NCBI GenBank assembly: GCA_900318175.1
Contig: ONJQ01000001.1
Coordinates: forward strand, 124,001 to 188,000
Length of the DNA: 64,000 nt
From: an uncultured Bacteroidales bacterium
GTDB lineage: Bacteria; Bacteroidota; Bacteroidia; Bacteroidales; P3
Reading direction: 5' to 3'
The position numbers were made by a program, and so were the translations under genes. The notes beneath the pieces are model-generated. The model was not told the DNA's origin. It saw nothing but the letters and a program-made list of their open reading frames with translations, and did not search any database. Shown here piece by piece: positions 58,030 to 64,000 of this stretch (position 1 is its first letter; each line of letters begins with the position of its first letter).

Positions 58030-59391
58030 ATGGAGATACTTAGCAATCAGTCGGGTTTGCCGTTGATGGCGGTGGGGAAGCGGGTTGTGGCTTTCACTAC
58101 CGGCGGTGGCGGCGTGGATCCTGTAGAGAAGTTGCCGGACGGACGGCCGAAGTTGACTTTCACTGTTGGGAAGCGGGAGTATGTGTGTTGGGGAGGCGGC
58201 AATGCGTACCCAGAGAAGGCTGATGAGACGATACGGAGCTGCGGGGTGTTGCAGACTGCGCTGGGGTTCAAGGCGCGGACGTGTTTCGGGCAGGGGGTGT
58301 TGCCTTATGTCCGAAAGGGTTTCGACGCGGATGGGGAGCCGGTGCTGGTGCCTGTGGCTGACGGTGAGTTGCTGGATTTTTTGGGCAGCTATACGTTCAG
58401 GGCATATATGGAGGGTGCGCTGCGGGACTTGTTCAAGTTCGGCAATGCTTTCCCTGTGTTTTACTTCAACAAGGACGGGCGGATTGTGCGGCTTTCGGCT
58501 GTGAACGCCCGCCACTGCCGAATTAGCCGGGACAAGAAGAGCTTGCTGGTTTACCCGGATTTCCAGTATGCTGCCCAGCCGATAACGGCTGGGAGTTACC
58601 GTGTGTTCGACATGCTTGACGAGGATGACCCGTTTCTTGACTTTGAGCGTCGGAAGGTGTTGGGGAAGCTTGGAAGCAAGCCTCTTGCCTTCCCGCGGCT
58701 AAAGAATTATTTTTCGAACAATGATTTTTACGGGGCTCCTGACTGGGAGGCTGCGTTGCGGAGCGGGTGGATAGATATAGCCAAGCAGGTGCCTGTGTTC
58801 CTGAAGCATGCGTACGAAAACGCTATGAGTCTGATGTGGCACATCCAGATCCCTGCGAGCTGGTATGACTGGAAGTTTCCAAAGGAAGACTATAGTAACG
58901 ACAGTGACGGGGAGGCTGCGCGGAAGGCGGACATTGAGGGTTTCTGGGACGAGTTGGAGCGCGAGCTTTGCGGGCAGGAGAATGCGAACAAGGCTATCTT
59001 TTCGGACTATGGGTGTGACGGTTACGGCCACGAGGCCGACAAGTGGATTATCGAGCGACTGAAGAATGAGATAGACGCGAAGGAGCGTCTGACCACTTCG
59101 GCGGCTGCGAACAACGAGATTTTGTTTGCGGTGTTGATCAATCCTGCCACGCTTGGGGCCGGGATGCCCGGCGGGGCCTATGCCGGACAGGCTGGCAGCG
59201 GGAGCGACATCCGGGAGAGTTACTTGGTGAGCATCGTGAGCAACTACGTGGAGAAACAGCAGGTGCTGGACCCTGTGCTGCTGGCGTTGCGGCACAATTA
59301 TCCGGCATTGGGGTCGGTGGTGCTGAAGTATAAGGAGACGATTCTTACCACGCTGAATACTGGCAACAGTGTCGGGGAGGTGGAGAGTTGA
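58030..59391 (+). CDS. Portal protein
   Basis: 453 residues. Large alpha/beta protein between terminase and neck genes, with portal-like features: CGVLQTALGFKARTCFGQGV (wing start), EGALRDLFKFGNAFPVFYFN, then LEDEDD-type acidic loop LDEDDPFLDFERRKVLGKLG. The stem-like DIAKQVPVFLKHAYENAMSL and a C-terminal crown (EKQQVLDPVLLALRHNYPAL) follow. It should form the dodecameric ring through which the large terminase pumps DNA. Call rests on position, length and these general features. Confidence 0.8.
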   Translation: MEILSNQSGLPLMAVGKRVVAFTTGGGGVDPVEKLPDGRPKLTFTVGKREYVCWGGGNAYPEKADETIRSCGVLQTALGFKARTCFGQGVLPYVRKGFDADGEPVLVPVADGELLDFLGSYTFRAYMEGALRDLFKFGNAFPVFYFNKDGRIVRLSAVNARHCRISRDKKSLLVYPDFQYAAQPITAGSYRVFDMLDEDDPFLDFERRKVLGKLGSKPLAFPRLKNYFSNNDFYGAPDWEAALRSGWIDIAKQVPVFLKHAYENAMSLMWHIQIPASWYDWKFPKEDYSNDSDGEAARKADIEGFWDELERELCGQENANKAIFSDYGCDGYGHEADKWIIERLKNEIDAKERLTTSAAANNEILFAVLINPATLGAGMPGGAYAGQAGSGSDIRESYLVSIVSNYVEKQQVLDPVLLALRHNYPALGSVVLKYKETILTTLNTGNSVGEVES

Positions 59392-59428
59392 TAGATTTGA
59401 TGGATTTGATAGATACTATAGATACGAT
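59390..59428 (+). repeat. GATAGATTT repeat before 59429
   Basis: About four units between the portal stop (TGA begins the repeat) and ATG 59429. Confidence 0.85.
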
Positions 59429-60433
59429 ATGAATGTCTTGTTTTTTCGGGCTGATGAGAATGATCTGGCTGAGGAGTTCAAGCGGTTTCTGCCGGTGAAT
59501 GTCACTACCAGTTTCGTCACCTTGGAGCCGGCCTTGGTCCTGGCCGAGACTAAGTTTATTCGGGCGGTTCTTGGCGCGCCGCTGCTGGAGCGTCTGGCCA
59601 CGTATTTTGCCGAGGGTGCGCATGATGACGAGAAGATGAACCGTGCTGTGGAGCTTGTGCAGTCGGCGGAGTTGCGGCTTGCGTATTGGGACAGCTTTGA
59701 CCAATTGGCTGTGACTATCACGGATCACGGCTTGGAGGACACCATGGGGGACAACCGGGTGTACCGATACCAGGCGGACGGGTTGCGCGAGAGTTTGCAG
59801 CGTCAGGGTTTTGAGATGCTGGAGTTGTTGGTTGAGTTCCTTGAAGAGGAGCGGGATTATTTCCCGGAGTGGGGTGCGAGTGAGGCTTGCACCTGGAATA
59901 TAAAGAGTGTGATACAGGATTCCCGACGTTTTTTTGCGATTGTTGGGTTGAAGCGGGATTTCCGCCTGTTCCTGAGGGTGCGGGAGTATATCACTAACAC
60001 TGAGCGCATGGAGCTGCCGTTCCGCATTGGGGGTGCTTTGGCGGAGATGCTGACCGGGCACACGGAGGATGTTGGGGAGGGCTCACGGTGCTTCCAGTTG
60101 TACCCGATGGTGCAGATGTTTGTGGCGTTCTGGGCGTTGGCGGACGGTCTGCCGGTGCTTCAGGGGACGGTGACCGCGGACGGGGTGTTGCAGATGCAGG
60201 AGAGTGCGAGTTACTCGATGAGCGGGCGTACCAACGTGCTGGCAGGGGACAAGGTGCTGGAGTCTATGCAGGGGAGGTTCCGCAGTAGTGCCGAGTACTA
60301 CGCGGGGCGGATGGTGGAGTACTTGAATGCCCACAGTGTGGAGTTTCCCGAGTGGACGGTGCGCCGGGAGACGTCCGGGGGGTACCGTGTGCATGACCGG
60401 TGCAACCGCGGGAAGAGGAGCTTTCATGTTTGA
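59429..60433 (+). CDS. DUF6712-like head-tail (neck) protein
   Basis: 334 residues from ATG 59429; an in-frame start upstream would read through the repeat. Helical, with LAEEFKRFLPVNVTTSFVTL, LAETKFIRAVLGAPLLERLA, LAYWDSFDQLAVTITDHGLE (the shared core of this Bacteroidota phage family), QRQGFEMLELLVEFLEEERD and VREYITNTERMELPFRIGGA. Likely a connector or neck component, as it follows the portal. Confidence 0.75.
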   Translation: MNVLFFRADENDLAEEFKRFLPVNVTTSFVTLEPALVLAETKFIRAVLGAPLLERLATYFAEGAHDDEKMNRAVELVQSAELRLAYWDSFDQLAVTITDHGLEDTMGDNRVYRYQADGLRESLQRQGFEMLELLVEFLEEERDYFPEWGASEACTWNIKSVIQDSRRFFAIVGLKRDFRLFLRVREYITNTERMELPFRIGGALAEMLTGHTEDVGEGSRCFQLYPMVQMFVAFWALADGLPVLQGTVTADGVLQMQESASYSMSGRTNVLAGDKVLESMQGRFRSSAEYYAGRMVEYLNAHSVEFPEWTVRRETSGGYRVHDRCNRGKRSFHV

Positions 60434-60440
60434 GGGGGTG

Positions 60441-60458
60441 GCAGCCGAGCACGGCTGC
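60441..60458 (+). repeat. 18-bp palindrome, copy 7 (intergenic)
   Basis: GCAGCCGAGCACGGCTGC, 8 nt after the stop at 60433. Confidence 0.9.
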
Positions 60459-60501
60459 CTGAGATTGGGAGAATGGGAATGAATCAATACAATAATAAAC
60501 C

Positions 60502-61116
60502 ATGGGGGACTATCTTGTAGATGTTACTAATTATATGGCGGGGTTGGCGGCGTTGCACACGTCGCTGAACCACCGTCCGCCTGCCAACAGGCATTTTTTC
60601 AGGGGTGAGCTGGAGGAGTTCTACAATAAGCTGCGGAGCGACGTGAAGTTTCCCTGCATGATACTGGAGGGGAGCGAGATTGACTATGAGGGGCAGATCT
60701 ACAACCTGACGAAGGTACGGCACTGTGCGTTCATGATCGTGGACAGCATAGAGCGGATGCGGGACTATGAGGAGATCCAGGAGCGGATGAGCCGGTGCGA
60801 GCGTATCGGAGAACAGATTATGGGGCGCATTATCAGGGAGGCGGGGGACTCTGCTTCGGGGAGTCCCTTTTCGCGGTTGCTGATAAGCGAGATGTCGGCT
60901 GAGTACTGGCACAACGAGCCCCAGAAGTATGTGGCATTCCGTATGCGGTTTACGGTGAAGGGAAATGTGCAGCTGTGCGGAGAGGGGATATGGAGCGATG
61001 AGGTTACGCCTGACCCGCCTACACCGCCTGAGCCGCCTGTGGAAGGGGCTGTGCTGGTGAGTGAGGCTGGCAGGGTGCTTGCTACTGAAGTGGGGGAGTT
61101 TATTGGGGTTGAGTAG
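60502..61116 (+). CDS. Neck / tail-completion candidate
   Basis: 204 residues. The helical first part MGDYLVDVTNYMAGLAALHT is followed by FPCMILEGSEIDYEGQIYNL, MIVDSIERMRDYEEIQERMS (a pattern seen in tail-completion/DUF-type virion proteins). A Pro-rich hinge (PDPPTPPEPPVEG) precedes a short C-terminal strand tail. Between neck protein and tail-chaperone-like gene. Confidence 0.65.
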   Translation: MGDYLVDVTNYMAGLAALHTSLNHRPPANRHFFRGELEEFYNKLRSDVKFPCMILEGSEIDYEGQIYNLTKVRHCAFMIVDSIERMRDYEEIQERMSRCERIGEQIMGRIIREAGDSASGSPFSRLLISEMSAEYWHNEPQKYVAFRMRFTVKGNVQLCGEGIWSDEVTPDPPTPPEPPVEGAVLVSEAGRVLATEVGEFIGVE

Positions 61117-61152
61117 AGTTTATAGAGGTGATAGGTTTTATAGATTAGATAG
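61116..61152 (+). repeat. GATAGAT-type repeat before 61153
   Basis: Degenerate units TATAGAGGTGATAGGTTTTA, then TAGATTAGATAG, directly abutting the ATG. Confidence 0.75.
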
Positions 61153-61947
61153 ATGAAGGATATTCTTATACGGATTGGCACTGAGGAGTTCCGGTACCAG
61201 TGCCCTGAGAAGTGGAGCGAGGTTACGCAGCGTCAGTGGCTGGCTGTTGTGGGGCAGTTGCTTACTTACGGGGAGGTCACGGCCCTTGGAGTCCGCGCTA
61301 TACTGGGGATGCAGGTCAGCGAGGCTGTGCGGCTGATGCCCCTGGATTGGAGCGTGCTTGCCGCCGAGCTGGCGTGGATGAAGGATTTGGAGAGTGTGGA
61401 CCGTTGGATGGTGGAGGAGGTGGAGCTGGAGGATGGCCGGAAGTGCTACCCCCCGGCGGCGAACTTCGATGATATGACATGGGAGGAATGGATGTTCGCC
61501 GACACGTCGGCGAGCCGGAAGGCGTGGGATGTGGTGTCGGCTTGTATGTACCGCCCGCTGCGGGAGGGAGCCGGCGAGGAGGAGGACGAGCGGTTGCCGT
61601 TCAGCCGTTACGGGGTGTCGTCGCGGTTGCCGATGTTCAGCGGGTTGTCGCCGCTGCTGCTTCGGGCCATCGAGGTGAACTATGTGCTTTTGCGGCGGCG
61701 GGTGACGGACTTGTACCCGAATGTGTTCCGTGGCGGGAGGCGGAGAGTCAAGGTGGTGAAGGAACAGCCTGACGCTGCTGTGGGCACTGACTGGGTGACG
61801 GTTTACCGGCGGTTGCTGGGGGAGCATGTGTGGGAGGAGGAGAGGTTGCTGAAGCTTCCGGTGAACACGGTGCTGTACCGGCTTGATGTGATGGTGAAGG
61901 AGGGACGGGAGAGAGAGAGGGAGATGCGTCGGGCCCGGCGGAGATAG
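61153..61947 (+). CDS. Tail-region protein (assembly-chaperone position)
   Basis: 264 residues (MKDILIRIGTEEFRYQCPEK). Helical, acidic start, very basic end (REREREMRRARRR). VGQLLTYGEVTALGVRAILG and DRWMVEEVELEDGRKCYPP look like an assembly chaperone or tail-tip adaptor of Bacteroidota phages, which often lies before the tape measure. No frameshift pair is seen. Stop is followed by a GATAGATAT array. Confidence 0.6.
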   Translation: MKDILIRIGTEEFRYQCPEKWSEVTQRQWLAVVGQLLTYGEVTALGVRAILGMQVSEAVRLMPLDWSVLAAELAWMKDLESVDRWMVEEVELEDGRKCYPPAANFDDMTWEEWMFADTSASRKAWDVVSACMYRPLREGAGEEEDERLPFSRYGVSSRLPMFSGLSPLLLRAIEVNYVLLRRRVTDLYPNVFRGGRRRVKVVKEQPDAAVGTDWVTVYRRLLGEHVWEEERLLKLPVNTVLYRLDVMVKEGREREREMRRARRR

Positions 61948-61951
61948 GGAT

Positions 61952-61992
61952 TATAGATATGATAGATATGATAGATATGATAGATATGATAG
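61952..61992 (+). repeat. GATAGATAT tandem repeat, four in-frame ATGs
   Basis: At least four perfect 9-bp units; each carries an ATG (61959, 61968, 61977, 61986) in the frame of the following gene. Confidence 0.9.
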
Positions 61993-62564
61993 GGAAAAGA
62001 CAGGTTATTATTTCTATTACTGGGAGTTGTGATGACTCCTCGGGGCTGGCCGAGTGGTCTGCCTTGCTGCCTCCTGGTGCCCGACTGGCGTTGCCTCATT
62101 ATTTTGTTGGGCGGGACGGCACGGTGGAGGCGTGCAAAGGGCTTGCCGAGGCTACTGAGTGGCTTGGGGGGCGCGATGAGAGCCGTGTGCACGTGGCGTT
62201 GTGCAATGCCGGGCCACTGCGGCGCAGCGGGGACCGTTTTTTTTCCGCTGCCGGCGAGGCGGTGCTGCATTTCTACGAGTTCTGCACCCAGAGCCCTTAC
62301 CGTGGCCATGTGTATTATGAGCTGATAACGCCTAAGCAGATTGCCGCTCTTGAAGGGTTGTGCCGGGAGTTGATAGGCCGTCTTGGCATCCAGTACCGGT
62401 ACGATGCCACGCTGGGGAGTTTGAGCCCCCGCTGCCTTGGCGGCGAGGCCGGGGTTTGGCTGGCGAGCGGGCTTGTGAAGGGGCGTATCGACCCCCACCC
62501 TCAGACGGAACTGATAAAGATGATGATGCGGCTGACGGATACGGCGGCCGAGAACGGCTGCTGA
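61986..62564 (+). CDS. N-acetylmuramoyl-L-alanine amidase-like (Amidase_2 family)
   Basis: 192 residues from the last repeat-borne ATG; earlier in-frame ATGs at 61959-61977 add only M-I-D repeats. ALPHYFVGRDGTVEACKGLA matches the zinc-site/strand region of Amidase_2 (H-Y/F-V-I-x-R-D-G-T), and RIDPHPQTELIKMM fits the C-terminal D-P-x-P motif. Middle His (ESRVHVALCNAG) is plausible for the second ligand. It cuts the sugar-peptide bond. It could be the endolysin or a virion hydrolase, given its place in the tail genes. Confidence 0.75.
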   Translation: MIGKRQVIISITGSCDDSSGLAEWSALLPPGARLALPHYFVGRDGTVEACKGLAEATEWLGGRDESRVHVALCNAGPLRRSGDRFFSAAGEAVLHFYEFCTQSPYRGHVYYELITPKQIAALEGLCRELIGRLGIQYRYDATLGSLSPRCLGGEAGVWLASGLVKGRIDPHPQTELIKMMMRLTDTAAENGC

Positions 62565-62590
62565 AAAACAGGGCAGCCGAGAACGGCTGC
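62544..62590 (+). repeat. 18-bp palindromes, copies 8 and 9
   Basis: GCGGCCGAGAACGGCTGC (62544-62561) at the 3' end of the amidase gene, and a perfect copy at 62573-62590, 21 bp before the M15 gene. Confidence 0.9.
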
Positions 62591-62610
62591 CTTAAAAAAA
62601 AGGAAAAGAT

Positions 62611-63084
62611 ATGAAGTATTTTAGCTTGGATGAGCTGTGCCTGTCGAACCGGGCGGCAAGGATGGGGGTCAAGAATGAGCCCAATGACGAGGAGCGGGAG
62701 AATCTTGTGGCGTTGGTGGATAATGTGCTGGACCCGGCGCGGGCCGAGATAGGGCACGCAGTAGGGGTGTCGAGCGGGTACCGCTGCAAGCGGGTGAACG
62801 ATGCTATACCCGGGAGCAGCAAGACCTCGCAGCACGTGAAGGGTGAGGCTGCAGACCTTGTGGCGGGAGGACCCCACGAGAACCTGCGGCTGGCACAGAT
62901 TATCGTCCGCCAGGGGAAGTTCGACCAGTTGATACTGGAGAATGTGGGTCGGAAGGACTTGTGGCCGGCGTGGGTGCATGTGTCGTACAAGCGTAGCGGC
63001 CAGAACCGCGGGCAGATCTTGAAGCGGGTAGCCGGTGTGCCGGGATATTCAGTGGTGAGTTCAAGTGCTGTGCTGAATGGGTAG
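62611..63084 (+). CDS. M15-family zinc D-Ala-D-Ala carboxypeptidase-type hydrolase
   Basis: 157 residues. SSGYRCKRVNDAIPGSSKTS followed by Q-H75-V-K-G-E-A-A-D82 and W-V-H123-V-S-Y: H75, D82 and H123 form the zinc triad of peptidase M15 (Hedgehog/DD-peptidase fold). No signal peptide. Often annotated as phage endolysin in Bacteroidota. With the amidase directly upstream, the phage carries two cell-wall hydrolases in tandem. Overlaps the next gene by 8 nt. Confidence 0.9.
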   Translation: MKYFSLDELCLSNRAARMGVKNEPNDEERENLVALVDNVLDPARAEIGHAVGVSSGYRCKRVNDAIPGSSKTSQHVKGEAADLVAGGPHENLRLAQIIVRQGKFDQLILENVGRKDLWPAWVHVSYKRSGQNRGQILKRVAGVPGYSVVSSSAVLNG

Positions 63085-63547
63085 GTATGTAAGGATCACG
63101 GAGGTGTCCCCGGGTGGCGCGCTGCTTGACACTGCCGGCTATAATGCGGCGGTGCGGAAGTGGGGCCGTCAGTTCCGCGGGATGGTGAAGCGGACGGCTT
63201 CAGGGTTCCATGACGGAAAGCTGGAGCAGCGCGGGGAGCTGACGCATACGTATCGGAGCGGTCCCAAGGCCGGGAAGGAGGAGGGTCGCCTTGTTGACAG
63301 CCTGAAGATGCAGTACAAGCAGGATGTCGGCGGGGAGATAGACCGCGTGAGCTTGCGGCTGCTTCGGCACGGTATCTTCCGGGAGTACGGGGTGGGCAAC
63401 GGCACTCCGAAGTCGAAGGTGGGGATGACGAAGCGAACAAAGAGTGCATGGGTGAGCGACCCACTGGAACAGCACGAGGGGGAGTTGGTGGAGATTGTGG
63501 CTGAGCATGGGGCTGAGATGGTGCTTAGGGGGTTTTGGGTGAAATAG
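63077..63547 (+). CDS. HK97-gp10-like / minor tail protein
   Basis: 156 residues starting in an 8-nt overlap with the M15 gene. AAVRKWGRQFRGMVKRTASG, then VDSLKMQYKQDVGGEIDRVS, FGIF-like LLRHGIFREYGVGNG and KSAWVSDPLEQHEGELVEIV resemble phage tail-completion proteins of the gp10 type. Last gene before the tape measure. Confidence 0.65.
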   Translation: MGRYVRITEVSPGGALLDTAGYNAAVRKWGRQFRGMVKRTASGFHDGKLEQRGELTHTYRSGPKAGKEEGRLVDSLKMQYKQDVGGEIDRVSLRLLRHGIFREYGVGNGTPKSKVGMTKRTKSAWVSDPLEQHEGELVEIVAEHGAEMVLRGFWVK

Positions 63548-63585
63548 ATTTTATAGATTTGATAGATTTTATAGATTTGATAGGT
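63544..63585 (+). repeat. GATAGATTT tandem repeat before the tape measure
   Basis: About four and a half units from the stop at 63547 to 1 nt before ATG 63587. Confidence 0.9.
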
Positions 63586-63586
63586 T

Positions 63587-64000
63587 ATGGCTGGATTGAA
63601 TGAAAAAATCAACATCTACATTAATGGCAAGGAGGTACAGAATACTATCAAGAGCCTCACTGCTGAGATGAAGAAACTGAGAGCCGAGCAGGCGAAGCTG
63701 CCTATCGGGAGCGATGAGTATATAGCCCACGCGAAGCGGATACGTCAGATTGACGGTATCCTGCGGGAGCAGCGGAGGGCTGTGACAGAGATGGGCGATG
63801 CCTGGCAGAACGCACTGCGGACGATGAGCCGGATAGGTAACACGATTGGCGGTCTGCGTGCCTTCGGTGCCATGGTGAAGGCCACAGGTGACAGTATCAA
63901 CAATATCGTGGAGACTGCGGCGCAGTTGGATGATGCCTACGCAAAGGTGCGGAAGACTACCGGCCTGAGCACGGAGGAAGTGGCGGCGCTGAACGAGTCG
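63587..64000 (+). CDS. Tape measure protein (5' end, continues past the window)
   Basis: 138 residues visible. Opening INIYINGKEVQNTIKSLTAE followed by coiled coil (RIRQIDGILREQRRAVTEMG) and KVRKTTGLSTEEVAALNES, the standard N-terminus of tail tape-measure proteins (TP901-type, Bacteroidota). It sets tail length, so a long (siphovirus- or myovirus-like) tail is implied. The rest of the gene, lysis/tail-fibre functions and any integrase lie to the right. Confidence 0.88.
   Translation, partial: MAGLNEKINIYINGKEVQNTIKSLTAEMKKLRAEQAKLPIGSDEYIAHAKRIRQIDGILREQRRAVTEMGDAWQNALRTMSRIGNTIGGLRAFGAMVKATGDSINNIVETAAQLDDAYAKVRKTTGLSTEEVAALNES

Noticed and set aside
40044-63585. CRISPR array at the GATAGATTT or 36-bp repeats
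   Set aside because: Units are contiguous without unique spacers, and no cas genes are present.

Overview
The window is a Bacteroidota (Bacteroidales-type) chromosome segment. The evidence is several promoters of the form TTG-N18/19-TAnnTTTG, a paucity of Shine-Dalgarno sites, a D-lysine 5,6-aminomutase pair, lipobox outer-membrane lipoproteins and a 29-residue AURKAIP1/COX24-type ribosomal protein. The first ~34.4 kb is host chromosome. From ~34.4 kb to the right edge lies a prophage that is visibly more GC-rich and G/A-biased on the top strand. It continues beyond the window.

Host, left to right. Plus strand: the 3' end of a TPR gene, topA, a multidomain glycosyltransferase, a small outer-membrane barrel, coaD, recG, a shortened GNAT, mltG, the signal-recognition-particle RNA, a ZIP metal transporter and prfB. 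Minus strand, 19.0 to 11.8 kb: a cluster of two TIR-domain proteins (one TIR-TM-TPR, one TIR-FGE/C-type-lectin fold), a two-TM Rossmann channel-like protein ending in an RyR domain, a stand-alone RyR protein, and an exported 619-aa protein. I consider this the best candidate for an undescribed conflict or signalling system. Minus strand, 30.0 to 19.7 kb: kamD, kamE and a CoA-transferase B subunit (lysine fermentation), an OMP, a GH2-like protein that lacks the usual catalytic residues, tcdA, and two paralogous lipoproteins. Minus strand, 34.4 to 30.5 kb: GH25 lysozyme, RNase G, the AURKAIP1/COX24 protein, HU and a CPBP protease.

Prophage. A 3' tRNA fragment at ~34.38 kb marks one attachment end. 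Next come a leftward immunity region and a symmetric divergent promoter/operator (36.34-36.43 kb). A rightward early region follows, with many small overlapping genes, a primase-helicase and a DnaA-domain-IV protein. The head genes are in unusual order: ClpP-type protease/scaffold, capsid and a further structural protein precede the terminase. A leftward J-domain cargo cluster lies between terminase and portal. Neck and tail genes follow, with two cell-wall hydrolases immediately before the tape measure. No integrase or recombinase is seen in the window.

The phage DNA carries several repeat systems of its own. They are 9-bp GATAGATTT-like tandem repeats just upstream of at least nine genes; an 18-bp palindrome GCAGCCGAGAACGGCTGC in at least nine copies; a 36-bp in-frame tandem repeat; a GTAACA/TGTTAC iteron field (50.0-50.3 kb); an 11-bp phased A-tract array after the terminase; and three promoters with a shared TGTCCM-N22-TATYTTTGCA architecture.
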